From contig NZ_KB467824.1 of the NCBI RefSeq assembly GCF_000344615.1, positions 4,305,767-4,369,766 of the forward strand: a stretch of DNA of 64,000 bases. The letters are read 5' to 3'. A program made the translations under genes and the position numbers. How positions within the stretch are numbered: the stretch's first letter is position 1; each line of letters starts with the position of its first letter. Source of the DNA: Janthinobacterium sp. CG3. Lineage in GTDB: Bacteria > Pseudomonadota > Gammaproteobacteria > Burkholderiales > Burkholderiaceae_D. The notes beneath the pieces were generated by a model. It worked only from the letters and a program-made list of their open reading frames with translations, was not told where the DNA came from and did not search any database. Below are positions 17,084 through 24,719 of the stretch, one piece after another.

Positions 17084-17497
17084 ATGAGCAAGCCAGAGAG
17101 CAAGTTAAAAATAGCCGAATCAGAAAAAATCACGATCAACCTGGGTCCGATCGACTTGGGCCAGATCGATTTGCTGGTGCAGGAGGGTTTTTATTCAAAC
17201 CGGACCGATCTGATTCGCACGGCGATCCGCAACCAGCTGAACACGCACGCCGACGTAGTCCGGCAAACCGTGGCGCGCAAGAGCCTCGTACTGGGATTGC
17301 AGCACTACTCCCGCGAAGACCTTGAAACGCTGCAGGCCGCCGGCCAGCGTTTGCAGATCCAGGTGCTGGGCCTGGCCAGTATCGCCAACGACGTTTCGGT
17401 GGAACTGGCGCTGGCCACCATTGAATCGATCTTTGTATTAGGCGCCTTGCATGCAAGCGCCGTTGTTAAAGCCGCCCTGGCAGGGCGAATTCACTAG
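17084..17497 (+). CDS. Ribbon-helix-helix (CopG-like) DNA-binding protein with C-terminal extension
   Basis: A 137-residue protein. The N-terminal part (KITINLGPIDLGQIDLLVQE, then FYSNRTDLIRTAIRNQL) has the CopG/MetJ beta-helix-helix pattern. The remaining 70 residues (QTVARKSLVLGLQHYSRED and beyond) form a helical domain not usual in short antitoxins. A good promoter precedes it and GGGGA lies before the ATG. A PHB-depolymerase-type esterase gene starts 51 bases downstream on the same strand, so regulation of that gene is possible. No toxin gene is adjacent. Confidence 0.75.
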   Translation: MSKPESKLKIAESEKITINLGPIDLGQIDLLVQEGFYSNRTDLIRTAIRNQLNTHADVVRQTVARKSLVLGLQHYSREDLETLQAAGQRLQIQVLGLASIANDVSVELALATIESIFVLGALHASAVVKAALAGRIH

Positions 17498-17548
17498 CGT
17501 ATGTGGCCGGCCTCGGGTTGCCTGGGCCACGCGCGGCACTTTTGAAAG

Positions 17549-18868
17549 ATGGCCATGAAATTCACAAATAAACTTCTCACGCAAATGCGCGAAGCAAGCA
17601 AGAAAATGTTTGGCAAGGGCGGCGCCGCCGCCGCCACCGAAACCATCCAGCAGGCGCTGGCCGGTTTGCAGGCGCAAGCGCAAGCGCAGGCACAGAGCCA
17701 GGCGCAAGCCCAGGCCCAGGCCCAGGCTCAGGCCCGTCCGATGCACGACATCAATCCGCCGCCGCCGGGCGCCTCGGCCAAGGCCGCGCCACAGCCGCAG
17801 GCGCAAGGCGCCGAGGCGCCGCCGCGCCCGGCCCAGACGCCGCAGCAGATGGCGCAGGAGTTCGCGCAGGACTTCATGTCGCGCCTGGGGGTGCCGAACG
17901 GCGCCGGCAAGCCGGGTTTCGAGATGCCAGCGTTCGACTTGAATTCGTTCGAGCTGCCGGGCGGCATGAAAATGCCGGGCGCCGGCATGGGCGCCAGCGC
18001 GCCGGCCGAACTGGCGCCGGGCGCGCAGTTCATCAGCGGCACCTTCCGCAACCACGCCGGCAGCCGCGACTACAAGCTGTACATCCCCAGCAGCTTCAAG
18101 GGCCAGCCTATGCCGCTGGTGGTGATGCTGCACGGCTGCACCCAGAACCCGGACGATTTCGCCAACGGCACCCAGATGAATGCGGTGGCCGAGGAAAAGC
18201 AGTGCTTCGTGGTGTATCCGGCGCAAGCCAAGAGCGCCAACAATTCGCGCTGCTGGAACTGGTTTAACGCGCTCGACCAGCAGCGCGGCCAGGGCGAGCC
18301 GTCGATCATCGCCGGCATCGCCCAGCAGATCATCGACAGCCAACCGGTCGACCGGCGCCAGGTGTACGTGGCCGGGCTGTCGGCCGGCGGCGCCATGGCG
18401 GTGATCGTCGGGGCGCTGTATCCAGAGCTGTTCGCGGCGGTCGGCGTGCATTCCGGCCTGCCATTCGCCTCGGCGCAGGACCTGCCGTCGGCGCTGGCGG
18501 CGATGAAGGGCGGCTCCGGCGGCAGCCGCAAGGCGCCCGAGGGCGGCGTGCCGATCATCGTGTTCCACGGCGACCGCGACACCACCGTCAACCCGCGCAA
18601 TGGCGAGGAAGTGATGGCCCAGGGTTTGCGCAGCCAGAGCCGGGGCGCGGCGGCGGCGTCGGTCGATTCGGGCAGCGTGCCGAACGGCCACCGCTACACC
18701 CGCACCACCCACCGCCACGTCGACGGCACGCCGCTGGGCGAACATTGGGTGATCCACGGCGCCGGCCACGCCTGGTCGGGCGGCAGCGACAGCGGCACCT
18801 ACACCGACCGCAAGGGGCCGGACGCCAGCCGCGAAATGATGCGCTTTTTCGAGACGGTCAGCCCGTAG
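17549..18868 (+). CDS. PHB depolymerase-family esterase with Q/A-rich linker
   Basis: A 439-residue alpha/beta hydrolase of the Esterase_PHB (LpqC) family. The oxyanion region is MPLVVMLHGCTQNPDDFANG, the nucleophile motif GLSAGGAMA, the acid VFHGDRDTTVNP and the late His in VIHGAGHAWSGG. The N-terminus is an amphipathic helix followed by a Q-A dipeptide run of about 25 residues (encoded by CAGGCx hexamers near 17667-17735) and a proline-rich linker. There is no signal peptide, so an intracellular or granule-associated location is possible. A second ATG at 17555 has better ribosome spacing (GAAAG six bases upstream). Confidence 0.85.
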   Translation: MAMKFTNKLLTQMREASKKMFGKGGAAAATETIQQALAGLQAQAQAQAQSQAQAQAQAQAQARPMHDINPPPPGASAKAAPQPQAQGAEAPPRPAQTPQQMAQEFAQDFMSRLGVPNGAGKPGFEMPAFDLNSFELPGGMKMPGAGMGASAPAELAPGAQFISGTFRNHAGSRDYKLYIPSSFKGQPMPLVVMLHGCTQNPDDFANGTQMNAVAEEKQCFVVYPAQAKSANNSRCWNWFNALDQQRGQGEPSIIAGIAQQIIDSQPVDRRQVYVAGLSAGGAMAVIVGALYPELFAAVGVHSGLPFASAQDLPSALAAMKGGSGGSRKAPEGGVPIIVFHGDRDTTVNPRNGEEVMAQGLRSQSRGAAAASVDSGSVPNGHRYTRTTHRHVDGTPLGEHWVIHGAGHAWSGGSDSGTYTDRKGPDASREMMRFFETVSP

Positions 18869-18899
18869 GGCGCCCCGCAAAGCAAGCGTGGCCGGGCCG

Positions 18900-19172
18900 C
18901 TAATTGGGCGACTGGCGCTCGAAGTGCCACTTCATGATCAGCACGGCCGAGGCCAGCACCAGCGTCAGGCCGTTGGCGATGACCACCGGCCAGGCGCCGA
19001 TCAGCAAGCCGTAGCATAGCCACAGGAAAATGCCAAACGTCAGGATCATGTACATGCCCAGCGATACGCCCTTGGCCTGGCGCTCGCGCCACACCAGGTG
19101 CACTTGCGGGATAAAGGCGCAAGTGGTGCAGGCAGCTGCGGCATAACCCAGGTAATCGACTGCGCTTGACAT
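18900..19172 (-). CDS. SemiSWEET-family sugar transporter
   Basis: A 90-residue protein with three transmembrane helices and the PQ-loop pattern (AACTTCAFIPQVHLVWRER, then SLGMYMILTFGIFLWLCYG). SemiSWEETs dimerise into small sugar uniporters in the inner membrane. The PQ motif and the Asn in VIANGLTL, which lines the substrate pocket, are present. It converges with the esterase gene; the sigma factor operon is upstream on the same strand. Confidence 0.88.
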   Translation of the reverse strand: MSSAVDYLGYAAAACTTCAFIPQVHLVWRERQAKGVSLGMYMILTFGIFLWLCYGLLIGAWPVVIANGLTLVLASAVLIMKWHFERQSPN

Positions 19173-19243
19173 CGGAAGCTTTCAAAGAGAGGTGTCGGCA
19201 AAGCAGCCGATACCGCTATTTTATGGGATAAACGCCTCCGGGT

Positions 19244-19462
19244 TTACACGTTTTTTATCGATAACATGTCGGCCGCGCCGGCCGCCGGCGGCGTCTGCGC
19301 GTCGATGTGCCGCTTCAGGCATTGCGGGCACCAGCAGCCGGCGCCGGCCTCGCGCGGCAGCGGCACCGCCGGCGCCAGCGCGGTACACCAGCACGGCTCG
19401 GCCGCGCCGGGGTCGGCCATGGCGCAGCCGAAGGCGGCGCCGCAGCGGCCGCACACGCTCAC
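19244..19462 (-). CDS. Cysteine-rich CWC family small protein
   Basis: A 72-residue protein whose cysteines follow the CWC pattern: CGRCGAAFGC, EPCWC and CWCPQCLKRH. The family function is unknown; metal binding is likely from the paired cysteines. GTG at 19462 overlaps the stop of the zinc-finger gene (GTGA), so translation is coupled. A longer frame exists upstream but only overlaps the preceding gene. Third gene of the sigma-factor operon. Confidence 0.75.
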   Translation of the reverse strand: MSVCGRCGAAFGCAMADPGAAEPCWCTALAPAVPLPREAGAGCWCPQCLKRHIDAQTPPAAGAADMLSIKNV

Positions 19463-19686
19463 GGCTCGCGCCCGGGCGCGTCGGCGTCGGGCGGGAAGCT
19501 GCGCATGGCGCGCCGCAGCAGCCCCATTTGGCCGTTGAAGCGGGTGCAGGCGCGGCACACCATCAAGTGCAGGCGCATGCGCAGCCGCTCCACCAGCGAC
19601 AGGTCGCGGTCCATCCCCTCCGACACCAGGCGGTGCACTTCCCTGCAGGTCGGTTTCAGGCCGGCCGGTTTTGTTCGCGTAGTCAT
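19459..19686 (-). CDS. Zinc-finger (zf-HC2) anti-sigma-type protein
   Basis: A 75-residue protein with the ZAS-like metal site: CREVH in the first helix and HLMVCRAC (HxxxCxxC) later. It lacks the transmembrane segment of full anti-sigma factors, so it is a soluble short form. It starts 13 bases after the stop of the sigma-factor gene, which supports a cognate anti-sigma role by binding the sigma factor. The start at 19686 is chosen because the frame upstream overlaps the sigma gene. Confidence 0.8.
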   Translation of the reverse strand: MTTRTKPAGLKPTCREVHRLVSEGMDRDLSLVERLRMRLHLMVCRACTRFNGQMGLLRRAMRSFPPDADAPGREP

Positions 19687-19699
19687 TGCCGCTCCAAGG

Positions 19700-20275
19700 T
19701 CAGCCGGCTTGGCGCTTGCCAAACCAGTTCAAATCGAGGCACTCGCGCAGCCGCATGCGCGCCCGGTACAACAGCACCCATGCATTAGACGTGGTGATCG
19801 CCAATTCCTTACAAATTTCTTCGGTTTCCAGTTCCAGCCACTCGCGCATCATGAAAACGCGCGCGGTTTTGGCCGGCAACTTCTCCAGGCACACCTCCAG
19901 CACCGCGAAAAAGTCCTTCTGCTCCAGCGTGCGCTCCGGGTCGCCCCACTGGCGCGGCATCTCGGTGGCGTGGCCGTCGGCGGTAAACAGCGCGTCGATG
20001 GCGTCGTCCTCGGACTGCCCGTCGCCCACCTCGATCTGCCGTTCGCGCCCGCCGCGGCGCAGGTTGTCGATGATTTTGAACTTCAGGATGGCGGTCACGT
20101 AGGTGCGCAGCGAGGACTGGCCGGCGAAGCGTTCGGGCTTTTCCAGCACCGCGATGAGGGCGTCCTGGACGGCGTCTTCGGCCAGCGCCTGGTTTCGCAG
20201 TTGCAACATGGCGAAGCGGACCAACAGCGGTCGCATGGTCTCTAGCTGGCGGTGGAGCGTGGTGTCGGGGGTCAT
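19700..20275 (-). CDS. ECF-type RNA polymerase sigma factor
   Basis: A 191-residue sigma70-family protein. Region 2 runs from about residue 15 to 85 (RNQALAEDAVQDALIAVLEK and SSLRTYVTAILKFKIIDNLR). Region 4 runs from about 125 to 185 (CLEKLPAKTARVFMMREWLE and EICKELAITTSNAWVLLYRA). The linker is acidic and longer than usual. The gene heads an operon with a zinc-finger partner and a CWC protein. ATG 20275 is chosen; the longer frame reaching into argB is a shadow. Which promoters it serves cannot be told. Confidence 0.88.
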   Translation of the reverse strand: MTPDTTLHRQLETMRPLLVRFAMLQLRNQALAEDAVQDALIAVLEKPERFAGQSSLRTYVTAILKFKIIDNLRRGGRERQIEVGDGQSEDDAIDALFTADGHATEMPRQWGDPERTLEQKDFFAVLEVCLEKLPAKTARVFMMREWLELETEEICKELAITTSNAWVLLYRARMRLRECLDLNWFGKRQAG

Positions 20276-20323
20276 ATCAGGGCAGCCTAATTGATCGCCA
20301 GAGAAAATACAACAAGATGGCCC

Positions 20324-20329
20324 TATAAT
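20324..20329 (+). promoter_or_regulatory. Likely -10 element of argB
   Basis: A perfect TATAAT lies about 60 bases before the argB start in the spacer shared with the divergent sigma-factor gene. No good -35 is seen at normal spacing. Confidence 0.4.
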
Positions 20330-20389
20330 GCCTCCTAAGATTTGCATCTTCCCTGTAAAATTCGCCAAAATATTTTTCCCGGACCCGCC

Positions 20390-21313
20390 ATGACTCAATT
20401 TGCTAACTTGAACCTGGACACGACTGACGACTTGACGGCGGTAGCGCCACAGATCAAGGCGCAGATTCTGGCCGAGGCCCTGCCGTATATCCGCAATTTC
20501 CACGGCAAAACCATCGTCATCAAATACGGCGGCAACGCCATGACCGACGAGCGCCTCAAGCACGGCTTCGCGCGCGACGTCATCCTGCTCAAGCTGGTGG
20601 GCATGAATCCGGTGGTGGTGCACGGCGGCGGGCCGCAGATCGACAACGCGCTGAAGAAAATCGGCAAGCAAGGCAGCTTCGTGCAGGGCCACCGCATCAC
20701 CGACGAGGAAACCATGGAAGTGGTGGAGTGGGTGCTGGGCGGCGAGGTGCAGCAGGACATCGTCATGCTGATCAACCACTACGGCGGCCAGGCGGTCGGA
20801 CTGACCGGCAAGGACGGCGGCTTGATCCGCGCCCGCAAGATGCGCATGCCGGACCGCGAGAAGCCGGGCGAATTCCTCGACATCGGCTTCGTCGGCGAAA
20901 TCGAGGCGATCAATCCGGCCGTGGTCAAGGCGCTGCAGGACGACGCCTTCATTCCGATCATCTCGCCGATCGGCTTCGGCCAGGACGGCCAGGCCTACAA
21001 CATCAACGCCGACGTCGTCGCCGGCAAGATCGCGGAAATCCTCAAGGCCGAAAAGCTGATCATGATGACCAATATCGCCGGCGTGCAGGACAAGCAGGGC
21101 AATCTGGTGACCGACCTGTCGGCCCGCGAGATCGACGAGATGTTCGCCGACGGGACCATTTCCGGCGGCATGCTGCCTAAAATTTCATCGGCGCTGGACG
21201 CCGCGAAGTCCGGCGTGAACACGGTTCACATCATTGATGGGCGTATTGAACACTCATTATTGCTGGAAGTGTTGACCGAACAGGCTTTTGGCACTATGAT
21301 CCGTTCGCACTAA
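20390..21313 (+). CDS. argB: Acetylglutamate kinase
   Basis: A 307-residue amino-acid kinase catalysing the second step of arginine synthesis, the phosphorylation of N-acetylglutamate. Motifs are [20 protein letters not shown] (phosphate binding), [12 protein letters not shown] (acetylglutamate binding) and [20 protein letters not shown] near the C-terminus. The N-terminal helix typical of arginine-sensitive hexameric forms is present (residues 1-30), so feedback inhibition is likely. The start at 20390 is preferred over an upstream in-frame ATG at 20342, which has no conserved sequence. Confidence 0.95.
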   Translation: MTQFANLNLDTTDDLTAVAPQIKAQILAEALPYIRNFHGKTIVIKYGGNAMTDERLKHGFARDVILLKLVGMNPVVVHGGGPQIDNALKKIGKQGSFVQGHRITDEETMEVVEWVLGGEVQQDIVMLINHYGGQAVGLTGKDGGLIRARKMRMPDREKPGEFLDIGFVGEIEAINPAVVKALQDDAFIPIISPIGFGQDGQAYNINADVVAGKIAEILKAEKLIMMTNIAGVQDKQGNLVTDLSAREIDEMFADGTISGGMLPKISSALDAAKSGVNTVHIIDGRIEHSLLLEVLTEQAFGTMIRSH

Positions 21314-21353
21314 AGCAAACGCGGCGCACTTCACCAGGCGCCGCGGCAGCAAC

Positions 21354-21428
<75 letters not shown>

Positions 21429-21525
21429 TCCGCAGTATCCCCGCAGCGCCCCCATACCGTTTTCCGTTCCTGCCACTGTTGTAAATCCGCACACCTTACA
21501 TCCACGCACTGATTCCGCGCGCGCG

Positions 21526-22464
21526 TCAATAAATCCGCTCGACCCGCAGGCCGCGACCTTGCAGCAGCGCCGGCACGCTGTTCCGGCCGACCAGGTGCAG
21601 CACGCCGATCGCCGCCAGGCTGTCGCGTTCGCGCGCCAGCAAGCCGGCGATGCCGTCGGCCAGCACCGGGTTGCGCTGCTCCAGCAGCACCTTCCGCACG
21701 AATGTGCCGGAGAAGCTGTCGTCGGCCGCCGCCTCGCGCGCCAGCGCCTCCAGCGCGGCGGCGTCGGCGCCGCGCCAGGCCTGGGCGATCGCCCGGGCCT
21801 GCCTGGCCTGCTCCTGGTCCTCGATGGCGGCGATGCCCTCCTCCAGGAAGCGCGCCTGCTCGGGCGCCGTCAAGCCGTCGAACAGCGCCATCTGGCCGGC
21901 CGTCGACTCCAGTTCCAGCACCGGTATCTTGCGCGCCCGCGCCTGTTGCGCCAGGTGCGAGTCGACCGCCAGGCCGGCCTGGTAGCCGTGCGCGGCGAAC
22001 TCGCTCATCGCCAGCACGGTGGCCAACAACCACGGCTTCATCGGCGCGGCCGCCTCCGGCGCGATGCCGTAGCGGCGCAGCAGCCCCGCCAGCCGCGGCC
22101 GGAACGCCGGCGCGATGTCGGCCGCCGCGCTGCCGCCGCCGGCGCCGTACATGCCGTAGCGGCGCAGCGCCTGCGCGGCGGCGGCCGGGTCGGCGTCGGG
22201 GTCGACCTCCAGCGCCAGCACGCTGGCGCGCGCCAGCGCCGCCGTCACGCGCGCTTCGAGCGGATAAAAGTCGGCGGCGCCGACGTGGATGGTGCCGAAC
22301 AGGTACAGCGTGTGGCCGCCGCCCTCGACCTTGAACAGCGCGCCGCGGTTCGGCGCCACCACCGTGGCCTTGGCCTGGGCGCCCTTCCGCGCCGGCGCCC
22401 CGGCCAGCGCCGCCGGCGCCAGCAAGAACAAAGTACAGAACATCACTATAATCTGGCGTCGCAT
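21526..22464 (-). CDS. TraB/GumN-family protein
   Basis: A 312-residue exported protein. A signal peptide (IIVMFCTLFLLAPAALAG) precedes the TraB/GumN domain with its two GxxH-type motifs: LYLFGTIHVGAADFYPL and, near the C-terminus, LAAIGVLHLVGRNSV. Family members such as Tiki are metal-dependent proteases in animals; bacterial roles are unclear. Conserved acidic residues follow in VLALEVDPDAD. It is divergent from the nucleotidase gene, with only 33 bases between them. Confidence 0.85.
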   Translation of the reverse strand: MRRQIIVMFCTLFLLAPAALAGAPARKGAQAKATVVAPNRGALFKVEGGGHTLYLFGTIHVGAADFYPLEARVTAALARASVLALEVDPDADPAAAAQALRRYGMYGAGGGSAAADIAPAFRPRLAGLLRRYGIAPEAAAPMKPWLLATVLAMSEFAAHGYQAGLAVDSHLAQQARARKIPVLELESTAGQMALFDGLTAPEQARFLEEGIAAIEDQEQARQARAIAQAWRGADAAALEALAREAAADDSFSGTFVRKVLLEQRNPVLADGIAGLLARERDSLAAIGVLHLVGRNSVPALLQGRGLRVERIY

Positions 22465-22497
22465 ATTTTTTTCCTGATCGTTTTGCTAAAGACTCCC

Positions 22498-23226
22498 GTG
22501 CCAAATCTTAACCGCAATGCCCCCGTGTGGCTGTTCGACCTCGACAACACCCTGCACGACGCCTCGCACGCGATCTTCCCGGCGATTACGGCGAACATGA
22601 ACCTCTACATCGGCAGGGTGCTGGGCGACGGCGTCACGCCGGCCAGCGACGCCGTGGTCAACGCCGCCCGCGCCGATTACTGGCGGCGCTACGGCGCCAC
22701 CCTGCTCGGCATGGTCAAGCACCACAACGTGGCCGCCGCCGACTTCCTGCACCAGACCCACGCGATGGACGACCTGACGGCGATGATCCGCGCCGAACGC
22801 GGCCTGGCGCAGCTGCTGCGGCGCCTGCCCGGGCGGAAAATCCTGCTCACCAACGCGCCGCGGCGCTATTCGCGCGACGTGCTGCGCCACCTCGGCCTGC
22901 AGCGCCACTTCTCGCACCACATCGCCATCGAATCGATGCACGTGCACCGCCAGCTACGCCCGAAGCCGTCCAAGCTGATGCTGCGCAGCCTGCTGCGCAA
23001 GCAGGGCCTGACGGCGCGCCGCTGCGTCCTGGTCGAGGATACGCTGGCCAATTTGCGCACCGCCAAAACGCTGGGCATGCGCACGGTCTGGATCACCCAG
23101 TACCTGCGCGTGGCCGATCCGATCGGCATGGCCAGCCTGCCGAAGATGTTAAATCGCCCCGCTTATGTCGATGTCAAAGTAAAATCCGTCAGACATTTAC
23201 CCGCCCGCATGCAGCGTCTGCGCTGA
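22498..23226 (+). CDS. HAD-superfamily pyrimidine 5'-nucleotidase
   Basis: A 242-residue HAD phosphatase of the SDT1-like type. Motif I is WLFDLDNTLHDAS with nucleophile Asp, motif II ILLTNAP, the motif III lysine lies in RPKPSKLMLRSL, and motif IV is CVLVEDTLANLRTAK. The start is GTG at 22498; no in-frame ATG exists before motif I. The order argB, HAD nucleotidase, slmA is commonly kept in betaproteobacteria. The C-terminal 40 residues are basic. Confidence 0.85.
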   Translation: MPNLNRNAPVWLFDLDNTLHDASHAIFPAITANMNLYIGRVLGDGVTPASDAVVNAARADYWRRYGATLLGMVKHHNVAAADFLHQTHAMDDLTAMIRAERGLAQLLRRLPGRKILLTNAPRRYSRDVLRHLGLQRHFSHHIAIESMHVHRQLRPKPSKLMLRSLLRKQGLTARRCVLVEDTLANLRTAKTLGMRTVWITQYLRVADPIGMASLPKMLNRPAYVDVKVKSVRHLPARMQRLR

Positions 23227-23263
23227 AGGCTTTCCTTTTTATTAAGACGAGATCAACCATCAC

Positions 23264-23839
23264 ATGGCAAGCACACCGCCGGGCCAACGCAGGCTGCAAA
23301 TTCTCCAGGCTCTGGCCGCAATGCTGGAACAACCGAAGGGCGAAAAAATCACCACCGCCGCGCTGGCGGCCCGCCTGGGCGTATCCGAGGCGGCGCTGTA
23401 CCGACACTTCGCCAGCAAGGCGCAGATGTTCGAGGGTTTGATCGAATTCATCGAGTCGAGCGTATTCGGCCTGATCAACCAGATCGCCGACAAGCAGGCC
23501 GACGGCCTGGCGCAAACGCGCGACATCGTCGGCATGCTGCTCAACTTCGCCGGCAGCAATCCGGGCATGACGCGGGTGCTGATCGGCGACGCCCTGGTCA
23601 ACGAGGACGAGCGCCTGCAGCAGCGCATGAACCAGTTCTACGACCGCGTCGAGCTGGCGCTGAAACAGGCGCTGCGGCTGGCCGCGGCCGAGGGCCAGGC
23701 GCACGAAACCGAGGTCGGCGCGCGCGCCGGCATGCTGGTCGGCTTCGTCATCGGGCGCTGGCACCGCTACGCCAAGAGCGGCTTCAAACTCCACCCGACG
23801 CAGGACGCCGCGCTGCAGATCGCCATGCTGCTGAACTGA
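23264..23839 (+). CDS. slmA: Nucleoid occlusion factor SlmA
   Basis: A 191-residue TetR-family protein. The N-terminal helix-turn-helix is KITTAALAARLGVSEAALYR with HFASKAQMFEGLIEFIE following, as in SlmA. SlmA binds specific chromosomal sites and blocks FtsZ assembly over the nucleoid. The C-terminal helical domain (IGRWHRYAKSGFKLHPT) matches the family. Placed 37 bases after the HAD gene and one base before the EamA gene, so probably one transcript. Confidence 0.92.
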   Translation: MASTPPGQRRLQILQALAAMLEQPKGEKITTAALAARLGVSEAALYRHFASKAQMFEGLIEFIESSVFGLINQIADKQADGLAQTRDIVGMLLNFAGSNPGMTRVLIGDALVNEDERLQQRMNQFYDRVELALKQALRLAAAEGQAHETEVGARAGMLVGFVIGRWHRYAKSGFKLHPTQDAALQIAMLLN

Positions 23840-23840
23840 T

Positions 23841-24719
23841 ATGCCGCTCAAGCCCTTCCCCGTTCTGGCGTTCTGCGCCCTGCTGCTGGGCGGCGCCGCG
23901 ATCGGCTTCGCCGGCATCATGATGCGCCTGTCCGACGTCAACCCGGTCGCCTCGGCGTTCTGGCGCATGGCGCTGGCCGCGCCGATGCTGTGGGTCTGGG
24001 CCTGGGCCAGCGCGCGCGGCGACCGCGCCGCCGGCCTGCGCACCGACTACAGCACGGTGCTGCTGCTGGCCGGCTTCTTCTTCGCCGCCGACATGGGCGT
24101 CTGGCACGTCTCGCTGCACTTCACCAGCGTCGCCAACGCCACGCTGCTGCCGAACATGGCGCCGCTGTGCATCGCCGCCTGGCTGTGGTACCGCTACAAG
24201 ACGCGCTTTTCGCGCGGCTTCCTGCTCGGCATGGCGCTGGCGCTGGCCGGCGCGGTGCTGCTGGTCGGCCCCAGCGTCGGCCTGGGCGGCACGCGCCTGC
24301 TGGGCGACGGCCTGGGCCTGCTGGTGGCCGGCTTCTACGCCGCCTACCAGCTGGCGGTGAAGGACGGCCGCGCCAGCTATTCGACGGCGCGCCTGATGGC
24401 CTGGAGCACCAGCATCACCGCCGTGTTCCTGCTGCCGTTCGCGCTGCTGATGCCGGGCGACTTCTGGCCTGCGTCGGCAGCCGCCTGGCTGCCGCTGCTG
24501 GGGCTGGCCCTGGTCTGCCAGATCGGCGGCCAGACCGTCATCACCTACGCCTTCGCGCACCTGCCGTCGTCGCTCTCGTCGATCAGCCTGCTGATCCAGC
24601 CGCTGACGGCCGCGCTGGCCGCCTGGGTCATCTTCAACGAAGCCATCGGCCCGGTGCAGATGGCCGGCGGCGCCGTGCTCCTGCTCGGCATCTACCTGTC
24701 CAAGCGCGGCTCGGCATGA
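23841..24719 (+). CDS. EamA/DMT-superfamily membrane transporter
   Basis: A 292-residue ten-helix transporter of the drug/metabolite superfamily. The N-terminal half shows SDVNPVASAFWRMALAAPML and the C-terminal half LLIQPLTAALAAWVIFNEAI, both typical EamA signatures. Export of an amino acid or related metabolite is the usual role. It starts one base after slmA and its stop overlaps the pabB start (ATGA), so it is in the same operon. Confidence 0.9.
   Translation: MPLKPFPVLAFCALLLGGAAIGFAGIMMRLSDVNPVASAFWRMALAAPMLWVWAWASARGDRAAGLRTDYSTVLLLAGFFFAADMGVWHVSLHFTSVANATLLPNMAPLCIAAWLWYRYKTRFSRGFLLGMALALAGAVLLVGPSVGLGGTRLLGDGLGLLVAGFYAAYQLAVKDGRASYSTARLMAWSTSITAVFLLPFALLMPGDFWPASAAAWLPLLGLALVCQIGGQTVITYAFAHLPSSLSSISLLIQPLTAALAAWVIFNEAIGPVQMAGGAVLLLGIYLSKRGSA

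Noticed and set aside
17084..17497. RHH gene as antitoxin of a toxin-antitoxin pair
   Set aside because: No toxin-like gene is adjacent and the protein is longer than usual RHH antitoxins.
17667..17735. Hexanucleotide repeat run as a possible CRISPR or regulatory repeat
   Set aside because: Repeats are contiguous without spacers and in frame, encoding the Q-A linker of the esterase.
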